Source of the DNA: Weeksellaceae bacterium | Lineage (GTDB): Bacteria; Bacteroidota; Bacteroidia; Flavobacteriales; Weeksellaceae | Direction: 5' to 3' | Length of the DNA stretch: 64,000 bases | Assembly: GCA_019459455.1 (NCBI GenBank) | Contig: JAIBEX010000020.1 | Location: forward strand, 62,001 to 126,000 | Shown: positions 34,071 through 43,688 of the stretch, one piece after another | Layout: the number at the start of each line of letters is the position of its first letter | Numbering within the stretch: the first letter of the stretch is position 1 | The notes under the pieces: model-generated | What the model saw: the letters and a program-made list of their open reading frames with translations, nothing else | Databases searched by the model: none | What the model was told of the DNA's origin: nothing | Program-made: the position numbers and the translations under genes

Positions 34071-34820
34071 TTCCGTTCTTTTCGCTCCCCGCGCCAGTTC
34101 ATAAAAAACACCATCCATATCTTTGGTAATGAACTGTTTTTTCAGATTTGAAGGGGTGTCCAGCGCTGCAATTTTACCGTCGACCATAATGGAAACGCGG
34201 TCGCAATATTCAGCTTCGTCCATATAATGTGTGGTGACGAAAACCGTGATTCCCCTTTCCGATGCGTCGTAAATCATGCTCCAGAACTGCCGCCGGGTTA
34301 GAGGATCCACTCCGCCCGTTGGCTCATCCAGAAATACAATCTGTGGGTCGTGAAAGATGGCCACCGAAAACGCCAGTTTCTGTTTCCAGCCCAAAGGGAG
34401 TTCGGAGACGAGTTTGTTTTGCTCATTCTGAAGTCCCAGTTTTTCAATAAGTTCCGCACCTTTTCTTTTCAGTTCCGGTCTTGGAATCCTGTAAATGCCG
34501 CCAAAGAATGCCAGGTTTTCTTTCACCGTCAGGTTTCCGTAAAGGGAAAATTTCTGGCTCATATATCCAATGTTTTTTTTGATGTTTTCGGCTTCTTTAT
34601 ATACATCGAAGCCCGCTACGGTTGCATGTCCCGAGGTTGGAGCTGAAAGTCCGCAGAAGATGCGCATGGCAGTGGTTTTGCCGGCACCATTGGCACCTAG
34701 GAAACCAAAGATTTCCCCTTTTTTCACCTCAAAACTGATGTGGTCCACCGCGGTGAAATCTCCAAAAAGCTTAGTGATATTTTCAGCTTTAATAGCAATA
34801 TAAGGCAGTTGCATGTTCAT
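34068..34820 (-). CDS. ABC transporter ATPase with atypical signature motif
   Basis: A 250-residue nucleotide-binding subunit: Walker A GANGAGKTT, Q-loop in GYMSQKFSLY, Walker B IVFLDEPTGGVDP and His switch TTHYMDEA. The signature LSGGQ is replaced by ELPLGWKQKL, as in one half of YbhF-type ATPases, so it may form asymmetric ATP sites with its partner. The start is put at ATG 34820, one base after the upstream ATPase gene's stop; the longer frame from 34880 would overlap that gene by about 60 bp. Confidence 0.92.
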   Translation of the reverse strand: MNMQLPYIAIKAENITKLFGDFTAVDHISFEVKKGEIFGFLGANGAGKTTAMRIFCGLSAPTSGHATVAGFDVYKEAENIKKNIGYMSQKFSLYGNLTVKENLAFFGGIYRIPRPELKRKGAELIEKLGLQNEQNKLVSELPLGWKQKLAFSVAIFHDPQIVFLDEPTGGVDPLTRRQFWSMIYDASERGITVFVTTHYMDEAEYCDRVSIMVDGKIAALDTPSNLKKQFITKDMDGVFYELARGAKRTE

Positions 34821-34821
34821 T

Positions 34822-35769
34822 TCAATGTTTCTTTCTTTCCTGTTCACGGTGGGAGAGCAACTGTATAAACCGGTCTTCAATACTGGCCCTCACAGGTTTT
34901 ATTTCAATGTTTTTAAAGCCCTGAGCTGCTAAATAGGCTGATGTATTTTCTATGGAAAAATCACTTTGCTGATCTGCCGTCAGGTGAACAGACTCACCAA
35001 AAGCATAGGCATTTTTTTTCATATCATATTCCAGCAGTGCAGTCAGCACCGCGGATGTTCGGCCGGCCTTCACTTCAAACAGCCGGTCCGGAAAAGCGAG
35101 GCTGATGTTCTCCGGCGTGTCCGTGGAAAGGATTTTTCCATCCTGCATCAGTGCAATACGGTCACACAGGGCGGCTTCATCCATATAAGGAGTGGCTACA
35201 ACCATGGTAATGCCCTGGGTTTTCAGTCGCTTGAGCATTTCCCAGAATTCTTTTCGTGAGACGGGATCTACTCCGGTGGTGGGTTCGTCCAGGAACAGCA
35301 CTTTTGGTTTGTGGATGAGGGCACAGCTCAACGCCAGTTTTTGTTTCATTCCTCCGGAAAGCTGGCCCGCTCTCCGCTTTTTGAAGGGTTCTATCTGTAC
35401 ATAGATGTCTTTGATTAAGTCATAGTTTTCCCGGATGGTGGTGTTAAAAACGCTTGCGAAAAATTCAAGGTTTTCCTCTACGGACAAATCCTGATAGAGC
35501 GAAAATTTTCCCGGCATATAACCCAGAATCTTCCGGATTTTTTTAAAATCTTTTACTACATCAAGACCTTCAATGCTTGCAGCGCCGCTGTCGGGAAGAA
35601 GAACCGTGGTCAGTATCCTGAAAATTGATGTTTTTCCGGCACCATCAGGACCTATCAGTCCGAAAATTTCACCAGGGCTGACATCGAAACTCACCTCATC
35701 TACAGCCAGGATTTTGTCCTTTCCTTTGCCGTACGTTTTGGTGAGATTGTTGACTTTGATTGATTTCAT
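34822..35769 (-). CDS. ABC transporter ATPase (canonical partner)
   Basis: A 315-residue ATPase: Walker A GPDGAGKTS (40-48), Q-loop GYMPGKFSLY, canonical signature LSGGMKQKL, Walker B VLFLDEPTTGVDP, and a C-terminal extension of about 85 residues after the His-switch-region MDEAALCDR. Together with the downstream ATPase it corresponds to the two halves that are fused in E. coli YbhF. It exports an unidentified substrate through the two permeases. Confidence 0.92.
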   Translation of the reverse strand: MKSIKVNNLTKTYGKGKDKILAVDEVSFDVSPGEIFGLIGPDGAGKTSIFRILTTVLLPDSGAASIEGLDVVKDFKKIRKILGYMPGKFSLYQDLSVEENLEFFASVFNTTIRENYDLIKDIYVQIEPFKKRRAGQLSGGMKQKLALSCALIHKPKVLFLDEPTTGVDPVSRKEFWEMLKRLKTQGITMVVATPYMDEAALCDRIALMQDGKILSTDTPENISLAFPDRLFEVKAGRTSAVLTALLEYDMKKNAYAFGESVHLTADQQSDFSIENTSAYLAAQGFKNIEIKPVRASIEDRFIQLLSHREQERKKH

Positions 35770-35802
35770 GTCACTTGATTCTTCTTACTTTTCACCTGGC
35801 TC

Positions 35803-36774
35803 TTAAAACTTCACATCGCCATACATTCCTATTTTCAGGTAGCCGTCGTTTTTCACACGGATTTTTGCGGCGTAAACCAGGTTGGCTCTTTCATTTTTGG
35901 TCTGAATGGTTTTTGGGGTAAATTCTGCTTTGGAACTGATCCAGTAAACCGTTCCGGGAAGTTCTTTTGTTTTTCCGTCGCCTGCGTCAATTAAAATCCT
36001 GACCTGCTGTCCGGGTTTAACCTGTGCGAGCTGGTCGCCGGTAAGATAGGTTTTCAAAGTCATCACGGCCATACTTGCAACTTTGAATATCGGTTTTCCC
36101 GTGGTCGCAAACTCGCCCTCGTTCGCATATTTGGTTAAAACCATGCCTGAAATCGGACTTTCAATACTGTTGTTTTTTAACTGTTCGTTAAATTGCTGCA
36201 CGCGCTTTTCAGCCGGCTTCCTTTCGCTTAAAACCGCCCTGTTCTGTAGGGAAGTGTTTTCCCGTGCCGCTGCAATTTGCTGATTTACGGTATTTAACTG
36301 GGTTTGCGCCGATGTTATTTGTCTTTGAATGACGTGCACCTGGCCATTTGCATCATCCAGTTGTTTTCGGGTCGCTGCATCAGCACGAACGAGGTTGGCG
36401 GTACGGTTGCGTTCCCGGACAGCGTTCTGAAGCTGTTCCTGCAGGAGGGCTACCTGTGCCCGCTGCGACTGATGTTGAGACTTCAAAACCTGCACTTGCG
36501 GTGCTGCAGAGCCGGTTTTCTGTTCTATGGCTTCGATGGTGGCAATTGCCTGTTCCTTTTGAAGCTCCACGCCGGCGGGATCAATGGTTCCTACTTTTTG
36601 ATTTTGGGCAAGCTGCTGACCTTCTTCCACTTTCAGTTCCAGTATGTTGCCGGTGGCTTTGGCGGTCACCATCACTTCATCAGCTTCAAAAGTTCCCGAG
36701 GCGTCGTAATCCTGATTCGGGTCATTGCAGGCAAGAACAGCAAATGCGGTGAGAAAGAAAATGTATTTTTTCAT
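35803..36774 (-). CDS. HlyD-family periplasmic adaptor lipoprotein
   Basis: A 323-residue membrane fusion protein with a lipoprotein signal (FLTAFAVLACND, Cys16). Biotinyl-lipoyl-like halves (EVMVTAKATGNILELKVEEGQ and IESPISGMVLTKYANEGEF) flank a long coiled coil (about 75-200), followed by a beta-barrel (VKPGQQVRILIDAGDGK). It links the ABC permeases to the TolC-like channel encoded by the preceding gene. Confidence 0.92.
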   Translation of the reverse strand: MKKYIFFLTAFAVLACNDPNQDYDASGTFEADEVMVTAKATGNILELKVEEGQQLAQNQKVGTIDPAGVELQKEQAIATIEAIEQKTGSAAPQVQVLKSQHQSQRAQVALLQEQLQNAVRERNRTANLVRADAATRKQLDDANGQVHVIQRQITSAQTQLNTVNQQIAAARENTSLQNRAVLSERKPAEKRVQQFNEQLKNNSIESPISGMVLTKYANEGEFATTGKPIFKVASMAVMTLKTYLTGDQLAQVKPGQQVRILIDAGDGKTKELPGTVYWISSKAEFTPKTIQTKNERANLVYAAKIRVKNDGYLKIGMYGDVKF

Positions 36775-36871
36775 TGGTTGTAGATGCTAAGGTTCAGGAA
36801 TCGGTTTTATTAATTCTCAATTTTCCACTTTCATTTTGTTTGACAGGTCCGTTGTATCTCATGCTACTAAT

Positions 36872-38122
36872 TCAATTGTTTAGTTGGGCTCTTAAGTTGT
36901 ACTGTGTAAGTAAAAACTGGATTTCGTGAATGATTTTCTGGTTTTTAGCGCGGTCCAGTTCATGAACTTCCCGCAAATAATCGTTGGTGTTGATGACCCC
37001 GTTTTCCAATTGTGCCAGGGAGGCTCTCAGGATACGTTCGCGCAGTACGATGAGTTGCGCATCTTTGTCAATCAGGTTCTGAATTTTTTCGAGTTCATTG
37101 CTGCTTTGAAGCGTTTGAAACTGTTGGTTGAACAGGAAATTCTCTTTCTGAACTTCAATTTCCTCCTGCTGGATGGTCAGTAATCCCAAATCATTCTTCT
37201 GCGTGTAATATCCGGAAATCGGAATATTCAGACGTATGCCGGCGATGTAGAACAGGTCAAATTCATTCTTCAGCATGTTGAAACCGGGCTTGCCGTAACC
37301 TCCCTGGAAAAACGCGCCGAGTTTGGGCAAATTTTTGGAATGAAGGAGCGATTTCTGAACTTCCACCGCCTGTTGCTGAAGCTGGAAAAGTTGGAGTTCG
37401 GTCCGGTTATTTTCCTTGGTAAATTCTATTTTTTTAGGTCTCTGTAAAGCGGTGTTGGCGTTCAGTTTCTTATTAATGAAAACCGAAAGCAGATCCAGAA
37501 AGTTTTTCCTAACGGTTTCCAGTTCGATTTGCTTCTGTTCAAGCAGGATAAGCTGTGCCCTCAGAACATCCATCTGACTTCGCAGGATAACTCCGTTTCT
37601 GAGTTGGGCTTCCGCTTTACTGAGGCCGTTTTGGATATCCTTTTCCGTAAGTTTTGTTTGCTGGATTTGCTCATCAGTTTGAAGGATTCCGAAATAGAGC
37701 TGATTAATCCGCTCTTCCAGCTTATCCAGCTCCACCTCAATTTTCTGTTTTTCAATCCCGGCGGTTACATCGGCTATTTTTTTCTGGTTCGCAATCATTC
37801 CGCCGTCGTAAATCGTCTGCTGAACATCGGCATACACTTTATACTGGTCTTTACTCAGGGGTTCGATGGTCATATTCGGCAGGCTGAATGGAAGGCGCGT
37901 GACCTCATTTTGGTAAGTGGCCTGTCCCACCACCTGAATTTGTGGCAACCAGGCTTTGGAAGCATTCTCCGTGTTGAACTGTCTGGTTTTCTCAATGAGA
38001 TTGTTGCGCTTTATGAGGGGGTAGTTCTGTTTTGCCATGGTGTAGGCTTCCTCTATCGTCAGGGTCTCCTGTGCGAATGAAAAGGAATACAGAAAGAGAA
38101 GCAGGATGGAAAGTGTTTTCAT
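36872..38122 (-). CDS. TolC-family outer membrane channel
   Basis: A 416-residue outer-membrane efflux protein: signal peptide MKTLSILLLFLYSFSFAQ, then two repeats of long coiled-coil helices (TLTIEEAYTMAKQNYPLIK at the start; NLPKLGAFFQGGYGKPGFN in the second half) as in the OEP fold. The ATG at 38122 gives a proper signal peptide and avoids overlap with the TetR gene; the open frame extends 27 codons further upstream. It forms the exit duct of the tripartite exporter. Confidence 0.9.
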   Translation of the reverse strand: MKTLSILLLFLYSFSFAQETLTIEEAYTMAKQNYPLIKRNNLIEKTRQFNTENASKAWLPQIQVVGQATYQNEVTRLPFSLPNMTIEPLSKDQYKVYADVQQTIYDGGMIANQKKIADVTAGIEKQKIEVELDKLEERINQLYFGILQTDEQIQQTKLTEKDIQNGLSKAEAQLRNGVILRSQMDVLRAQLILLEQKQIELETVRKNFLDLLSVFINKKLNANTALQRPKKIEFTKENNRTELQLFQLQQQAVEVQKSLLHSKNLPKLGAFFQGGYGKPGFNMLKNEFDLFYIAGIRLNIPISGYYTQKNDLGLLTIQQEEIEVQKENFLFNQQFQTLQSSNELEKIQNLIDKDAQLIVLRERILRASLAQLENGVINTNDYLREVHELDRAKNQKIIHEIQFLLTQYNLRAQLNN

Positions 38123-38138
38123 AATCGTCGGTTTTGCT

Positions 38139-38744
38139 TTACTTCGGATGGTCCAGAAGCACCTTGATCCAATGGGGGATGAGGGTTCTGCGTTCCTCCA
38201 CAAATTTTTTAAATTCTGGGTCCGTCATGATATTAAACTGACTGAAAACCGGCTTTACGACAAACGGGAATATCGTCATGCTCAAAAAATTCAGCAGAAA
38301 ATGAAAAGGGTTCAAATCGGGTTGTCTTTCTTTGATCTGTTCCATAATCACGGAATCCTTCAGGATTCCTTTTACCGGAAGTACGGAGGTGATTTCTGAC
38401 GTTTTCTTTTGAATTTCGCTGATGACAAATAAGGGCAGGTTGGGGTTTTTTGCCAGGATTTCAAAGTATTTTTCGCTTACCAGGTCTATTTTTTCCTCCA
38501 GTGTAGTATTCTTATTGTTGAAAAGCGGCAGAATCTGCCCGAAAAGCAGGACCACTTTGACTTTCATAATCTGTTCGAACAATTTTTCCTTGCTCCGGAA
38601 ATAGTAGTTCAGCAGCGCAAGGTTAATCCCGGCTTCTTCAGCTATATCGCGTGTTTTTGTCCCTGCATATCCTTTTTCTGTAAATACCTTGGATGCTGCG
38701 AGAAGTATTTTGTCTTCTGTCGATAGGTCCTGATGTTTCATCAT
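38139..38744 (-). CDS. TetR-family regulator of the exporter operon
   Basis: A 201-residue repressor: N-terminal HTH EDKILLAASKVFTEKGYAGTKTRDIAEEAGINLALLNYYFRSKEKLF, then a divergent ligand-binding domain. Start taken at the first of two adjacent ATGs (MMKHQ, 38744), as the upstream extension MTGKKI would overlap the promoter. First gene of the operon; a 16-bp inverted repeat over its promoter is the probable autoregulatory operator, which would make the whole exporter inducible. Confidence 0.9.
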   Translation of the reverse strand: MMKHQDLSTEDKILLAASKVFTEKGYAGTKTRDIAEEAGINLALLNYYFRSKEKLFEQIMKVKVVLLFGQILPLFNNKNTTLEEKIDLVSEKYFEILAKNPNLPLFVISEIQKKTSEITSVLPVKGILKDSVIMEQIKERQPDLNPFHFLLNFLSMTIFPFVVKPVFSQFNIMTDPEFKKFVEERRTLIPHWIKVLLDHPK

Positions 38745-38761
38745 TATTTTTTTTCCCGTCA

Positions 38762-38816
38762 CAAATTTAAAACTAATTATTTGATTTAAGCAAATTATTT
38801 AATCAAATGATTAATT
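38762..38816 (-). promoter_or_regulatory. Promoter and TetR-type operator of the exporter operon
   Basis: Minus-strand -33 TTTG (38794-38791), 21-nt spacer, -7 TAAATTTG (38769-38762). Overlapping it are the inverted arms AACTAATTATTTGATT (38771-38786) and AATCAAATGATTAATT (38801-38816), matching at 14 of 16 positions around a 14-nt centre. Confidence 0.65.
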
Positions 38817-38831
38817 GTATCGTAAAGAAAA

Positions 38832-38851
38832 CGCAATTCCGTAGAATTGCG
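38832..38851 (-). terminator. Terminator of the nuo operon
   Basis: CGCAATTC (38832-38839), loop of 4, GAATTGCG (38844-38851); on the minus strand followed by TTTTCTTT. It lies 27 bp after the nuoN stop codon. Confidence 0.85.
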
Positions 38852-38878
38852 CTTGGTAGTATTTTTGAATGCCTGGGT

Positions 38879-40258
38879 TTAAAGACCGAACTGCATTGCA
38901 AAAAGATCAGGGTAAACGCCGAGGGCAACAATTGCGGCGATAATGAAAACCGCCAGGATATTAAAGGTGAGGGTCACCTTTTCAGAGGTCTTGAAGCTGC
39001 TTTCCTTAAAGAAAAACATTGCAATAATGAGTCTCAGATAATAGGCGATTGAAATCGCTGAACCCAAAACGGCTACGAGAACCAGGAAGGCGGCTCCGTT
39101 CATGGCCTGTGCAAATAAAGCAAACTTACCCATAAATCCTGCAGTCAGCGGAATTCCGGCCATGGAAAGCATGGAAACAGCAGCTACGGTCGCCAAGAGC
39201 GGCTCGGATTTGGCTAATCCTTTGAATGCGCTGTAAGAGGTTTCCCTTTTCAGTTTTTCCACCCAGATTAGGCTCATCATCACTCCAACCGATGCCAGTG
39301 AATATGCAAAAAGATAGAAGGCCAGGTTATAGGTGGACAGGTTATTCAGACCAAAGAAAATCAGCGCAATATAACCAGCATGTGATACCGAAGAATAGGC
39401 AAGCATACGTTTCGCATTGTTTTGGGCCAGACCCATAACGTTAGCCAGAAAAAGGGTGATGATCAGGAATACCCCCAGTATGTTGACCCATTCATCATAC
39501 AGTCCCACAAAACCGATGGTCATGAGTCTGAAGAACGCATAGAAACCTGCAATCTTCACTACACTCATCATAAAAGCGGTGATCAGGGAAGGTGAACCCT
39601 GGTAAACATCAGGGCTCCACATGTGGAAAGGCGCCAAAGCTACTTTAAAGGCCATTGCCGCGAGCATAAGGATCATTCCCATGATGAGCATCAGGTCTTT
39701 TGGATATTCTACGGCATAGGCGTGAATTTTATAAAGGTCAAAAGTTCCTGAAGTTCCGTAAATGAGGGTAATTCCAAACAACAGGAAACCGGTGGCGAAA
39801 CAGCCCATCAGGAAGTACTTAAGGGAAGCTTCATTCGACCGCAGGTTTGTCTTGTTAGCGCCGGCCATCACATAGAGTGGAATGGACAGGATTTCTATCC
39901 CCAGGAAAAGGGTAACCAGGTTCTGATATCCAAAAAGCACCACCGCACCGCAAAGTGCAAAAAGCATCAGGGCGTAAAGCTCAGACTGGTGACTTCTGTG
40001 ATTGCTGAAAGCAAAACCGCCGATGAAGAACAAAAGCACGGTAATCACAATGGAAATCTTTGTGAATAGCGCACTGTTGGCCCCGAATTCGAACATGGTC
40101 CTATACTGGCTGAAAAACTGCGCTTCCGGCAGGTAACTTACATACAGAGCCACTAAAAGTCCTGCAATCCCGATATATCTGGCAAATTTTCCCTGGTTGA
40201 AAACACCTGAAAACAGGGCTGCAACCGCTGTGAGAAATATAATTATTAAAACACTCAT
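38879..40258 (-). CDS. nuoN: NADH-quinone oxidoreductase subunit N
   Basis: A 459-residue antiporter-like subunit of complex I with about 14 membrane segments. Seen: LGIEILSIPLYVMAG, the proton-channel segment MAFKVALAPFHMWSPDVYQGSPSL, and NAKRMLAYSSVSHAGY, all typical of NuoN/M/L. Last gene of the operon, 15 bp after nuoM; a terminator follows. Confidence 0.96.
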   Translation of the reverse strand: MSVLIIIFLTAVAALFSGVFNQGKFARYIGIAGLLVALYVSYLPEAQFFSQYRTMFEFGANSALFTKISIVITVLLFFIGGFAFSNHRSHQSELYALMLFALCGAVVLFGYQNLVTLFLGIEILSIPLYVMAGANKTNLRSNEASLKYFLMGCFATGFLLFGITLIYGTSGTFDLYKIHAYAVEYPKDLMLIMGMILMLAAMAFKVALAPFHMWSPDVYQGSPSLITAFMMSVVKIAGFYAFFRLMTIGFVGLYDEWVNILGVFLIITLFLANVMGLAQNNAKRMLAYSSVSHAGYIALIFFGLNNLSTYNLAFYLFAYSLASVGVMMSLIWVEKLKRETSYSAFKGLAKSEPLLATVAAVSMLSMAGIPLTAGFMGKFALFAQAMNGAAFLVLVAVLGSAISIAYYLRLIIAMFFFKESSFKTSEKVTLTFNILAVFIIAAIVALGVYPDLFAMQFGL

Positions 40259-40273
40259 CTCTTTAATATCAAA

Positions 40274-41767
40274 TTAACTTACCATTGATTGGTAGATAAA
40301 CTTCAACGAACTACTCACCATTTCAATAATTGGCTGCGGAAAGATCCCGAACAGGATCACCATCACTGCCAAACTTGCCATTACGGAAAACTCTACATCG
40401 CTGAGATCTTTCACACTGGAAAGTACCGCTTCATCACCTGTATTGAACATCGCCTTCCCATAGAACCGGAAAAGGTATGCCGCTGCAAGTATAATGGTGA
40501 TGCCTGCAATTACCGCTGCAAGAACACTGAAGTCGAAAACCGATTTGAGCAGTATGAATTCCCCAATGAATCCGTTGGTCAAAGGTAATCCTACCGATCC
40601 CAACAGGACCACCATGAACAGGACCGCAAATTTTGGTGCGACTCTGGCAAGACCACCCATCTGACGGATGTCCCTTGTTTTGAAACGCTTGTAAAGGATA
40701 TCGGCGCAGTAGAACAGGGCCACAACATTGATCCCGTGGGCAAATGCCTGAACCAGGGCTCCTTCGCCTCCCTCTACCGTGAAGGTTCCTCTCATTACCA
40801 GCATAGCCGAAGCAAAGATGCCCGCAACCATCAAACCGACGTGCGAGAATGAGGAGTAGGCCAGAATCCTTTTAGAATCATTTTGAATAAGGGCGATTAA
40901 AGCGCCGTGCAGGACACCGATGATTGCCAGCATGATGACGATGGCTCCGGAAATTCCCGCTATGGCTTCCGGAGTTACCGGAAGTAAGTATCTTAAGATG
41001 CCGTATATCGCCATTTTCAGCATGATACCCGACAGAAGCATGGTTCCCTGGGTGGGAGAATACGTGTAAGTATCCGGTTGCCACGTGTGGAATGGAAATA
41101 CAGGGAGTTTTACAGCAAAAGCAAAGAAAATGAACCAGAAAACCACCACCTGCTGGCTGAGGTTCAGGTCTGCATTATACATATCCGTGACCGCAAATGA
41201 TGCCGAGTAATTATAGACATAAATGAAACCGGCCAGCATGAATAGGGAGCCTACGAAGGTGTAAACAAAAAATTTCGTGGTGAATTGGAACCTCTTGTTT
41301 TCCTGACCCCAAAGTCCCGCAATAAGCCAGATTGGGATCAGCGTTACTTCCCAGAAAATATAGAACAGAAGTCCGTCCAGCGCTGTGAAAACCCCGATCA
41401 GACCAAACTGCATCAAGAGGATAAGCGCGTAAAAAGAATTTCTATAATTTACCTTTTCGTTGTAGGAAGACAAAATGATAATCGGAACAAGGATATTGGT
41501 CAGCAGCAGGAGCAGCATACTCATGCCGTCTATCCCGAAATGAATTTTGCTTTTAATGAACTGTGACCACGCGAAACTGATTTCATGCTGAAGTACACTG
41601 TCCACCGTAGGACGGCTGTCAAACCCATACAGCAGGCAGAAGGTGACCAGCATCTGTATAAGTGCAATACCAAACGCCACATGTTTTCCTGCCTTGCCTT
41701 TAAACGCGAACAGTAATCCTGAACCTACCAGAGGTAAGAGTAATAATGCTAATAAATGGTACGACAT
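40274..41767 (-). CDS. nuoM: NADH-quinone oxidoreductase subunit M
   Basis: A 497-residue antiporter-like subunit. The N-terminal marker HFGIDGMSMLLLLLTN, the channel segment FAFAVKLPVFPFHTWQPDTYT with Lys, and DSKRILAYSSFSHVG are all present. It pumps protons in the membrane arm next to NuoL and NuoN. Only 2 bp separate it from nuoL. Confidence 0.96.
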   Translation of the reverse strand: MSYHLLALLLLPLVGSGLLFAFKGKAGKHVAFGIALIQMLVTFCLLYGFDSRPTVDSVLQHEISFAWSQFIKSKIHFGIDGMSMLLLLLTNILVPIIILSSYNEKVNYRNSFYALILLMQFGLIGVFTALDGLLFYIFWEVTLIPIWLIAGLWGQENKRFQFTTKFFVYTFVGSLFMLAGFIYVYNYSASFAVTDMYNADLNLSQQVVVFWFIFFAFAVKLPVFPFHTWQPDTYTYSPTQGTMLLSGIMLKMAIYGILRYLLPVTPEAIAGISGAIVIMLAIIGVLHGALIALIQNDSKRILAYSSFSHVGLMVAGIFASAMLVMRGTFTVEGGEGALVQAFAHGINVVALFYCADILYKRFKTRDIRQMGGLARVAPKFAVLFMVVLLGSVGLPLTNGFIGEFILLKSVFDFSVLAAVIAGITIILAAAYLFRFYGKAMFNTGDEAVLSSVKDLSDVEFSVMASLAVMVILFGIFPQPIIEMVSSSLKFIYQSMVS

Positions 41768-41769
41768 TA

Positions 41770-43686
41770 TTATTGTAATAAAAAGTTAACAATCAAAATA
41801 ATTCCCACAGCCAATGACATGACCAGAACATAATTTTCTACATTTCCGTTTTGCAGCCTCTTCATGGAGTTTCCGCTGTCCTCAGCGCCTTCCCCCACAA
41901 AATCAACCACCTTGTCAAGGACATTGTTGTCGAACATTTTTCCGCCGCGTCCAAGACCTTCAACTGTTCTTACAAACAGGGCGTTGTAGAGTTCATCCAC
42001 ATATAATTTTTTTGCTGAAAGCTTTTCCCAGCCGGTATACTTATCCTCCGCAACCGGACGTTTTTTCTTAACAACATACGTACTTCGTACAAGGAACCAG
42101 ACCGCAAAGAACATGGCAACCGTAAGCGCCAGAAGAATGAGTTCTGTGCTCAGTGAAAGTCCCCTGAGATTGGCTTCGAGCTGGCTTTTAATATTGTCGG
42201 ACAGCACCGGGCTCAGCCATTCCTGCAGTTTGGAGTAATTTCCATGACCGATGATGTGCGGCAGATTGATCAAACCGCCAACCACTGATAACACCGCGAG
42301 AACCATTAAAGGGAGTGTCATATTCAGCGGGCTTTCATGCAGATGATGTTTCTGTTCTTCAGTTCCGCGGAATTCTCCGTGGAAGGTAAGATAATAGAGT
42401 CTGAACATATAGGTTGCCGTCATGGCAGCGATAAGGAAAAGGATGACCCAGAATACAGGTCCCTTAGCCCAGGCCGCTACAAGGATTTCATCCTTGGAGA
42501 TCATTCCGGAGAAAAAAGGCATCCCCGCAATCGCAAAGGTCCCGATGAGGAAGGTGATATGGGTGATTTTAATCTTGTCTTTCAGGCCGCCCATAAAGCG
42601 CATATCCTGTTCACCGCTCATGGCATGAATGACGGACCCGGAACCCAGGAAGAGCAGCGCTTTGAAGAACGCATGCGTCATGAGGTGGAACATTGCCGCA
42701 GTATAAGCGCCAACGCCCAGAGCCACAAACATAAACCCTAACTGCGAAACTGTGGAGTAGGCAAGTACCTTTTTAATATCGTTCTGTCTCATTGCATAGA
42801 ATGCAGCAACAAGTGCGGTAATCAGACCAATGAAAAGGATGCCGTCCATTACGGTGGGGGCCAGCGTATACAGGAAGTTTGAACGGACTACTAAATAGAC
42901 CCCTGCGGTTACCATGGTCGCCGCGTGGATGAGTGCTGAAACGGGAGTAGGCCCGGCCATTGCATCAGGAAGCCAAGTATAGAGCGGCACCTGGGCAGAC
43001 TTACCGACAGCACCGATAAAGAGGGCAGCACAGATGAAGATGATGACGGAACCGTCGGCTTCAAATTTCGATGCGTTCTGAGCCACGGAAAGGTAGTCCA
43101 GTGCATTGGTATGAAAAGCGATCATAAAGATTCCCATCAAAAGTCCAAGGTCACCGATACGGTTCATTATGAAAGCCTTTCTGGCGGCCTTTCCATATTC
43201 CTTGTTTTTATACCAAAAGCCGATAAGCAGGTAAGAGCAGAGTCCTACCCCTTCCCAACCGATGAACAGGATGATATAGTTGCTTCCCATAACGAGAAGT
43301 AACATCATGAAGACAAATAGATTCAGATACGCAAAGAATCGGTGAAAACCCTTGTCCGTATGCATATATCCGATGGAGTAGAGGTGAATCAGGGATCCGA
43401 TGCCGGTAATGATCATGATCATCATCAGCGATAACTGATCGATCTGGAAACTGAAATTAACCTGTATGCCGTTCACGCGGAACCATTCAAAGGCCCGTGC
43501 GATTATCGGTTGGGAGTCTTTATCAAAATTAAGGAACAGATAGACCGCAGCACAGAAAGAAGCGAAAACCGCAAGTGTTGCGATGCCTCCCACCACATTC
43601 TTGGGAAGGTGCTTTCCGAAAAGTCCATTGATTAAAAATCCGGCTAAGGGTAAAAGTATAATTGCAAAAATCAAATTTTCCATCAT
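41770..43686 (-). CDS. nuoL: NADH-quinone oxidoreductase subunit L
   Basis: A 638-residue distal antiporter-like subunit with about 16 membrane segments and the long lateral helix near the C-terminus. Seen: QIDQLSLMMIMIITGIGSLIHLYSIGYM, FIGWEGVGLCSYLLIGFWY, GKSAQVPLYTWLPDAMAGPTPVSALIHAATMV and NDIKKVLAYSTVSQLG. Two adjacent ATGs (43686, 43683) are possible starts. Confidence 0.96.
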   Translation of the reverse strand: MMENLIFAIILLPLAGFLINGLFGKHLPKNVVGGIATLAVFASFCAAVYLFLNFDKDSQPIIARAFEWFRVNGIQVNFSFQIDQLSLMMIMIITGIGSLIHLYSIGYMHTDKGFHRFFAYLNLFVFMMLLLVMGSNYIILFIGWEGVGLCSYLLIGFWYKNKEYGKAARKAFIMNRIGDLGLLMGIFMIAFHTNALDYLSVAQNASKFEADGSVIIFICAALFIGAVGKSAQVPLYTWLPDAMAGPTPVSALIHAATMVTAGVYLVVRSNFLYTLAPTVMDGILFIGLITALVAAFYAMRQNDIKKVLAYSTVSQLGFMFVALGVGAYTAAMFHLMTHAFFKALLFLGSGSVIHAMSGEQDMRFMGGLKDKIKITHITFLIGTFAIAGMPFFSGMISKDEILVAAWAKGPVFWVILFLIAAMTATYMFRLYYLTFHGEFRGTEEQKHHLHESPLNMTLPLMVLAVLSVVGGLINLPHIIGHGNYSKLQEWLSPVLSDNIKSQLEANLRGLSLSTELILLALTVAMFFAVWFLVRSTYVVKKKRPVAEDKYTGWEKLSAKKLYVDELYNALFVRTVEGLGRGGKMFDNNVLDKVVDFVGEGAEDSGNSMKRLQNGNVENYVLVMSLAVGIILIVNFLLQ

Positions 43687-43688
43687 TT

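Noticed and set aside
36304-36783. 159- and 134-codon frames opposite the HlyD-like gene
   Set aside because: Antisense shadows of a well-supported gene in a tight operon.
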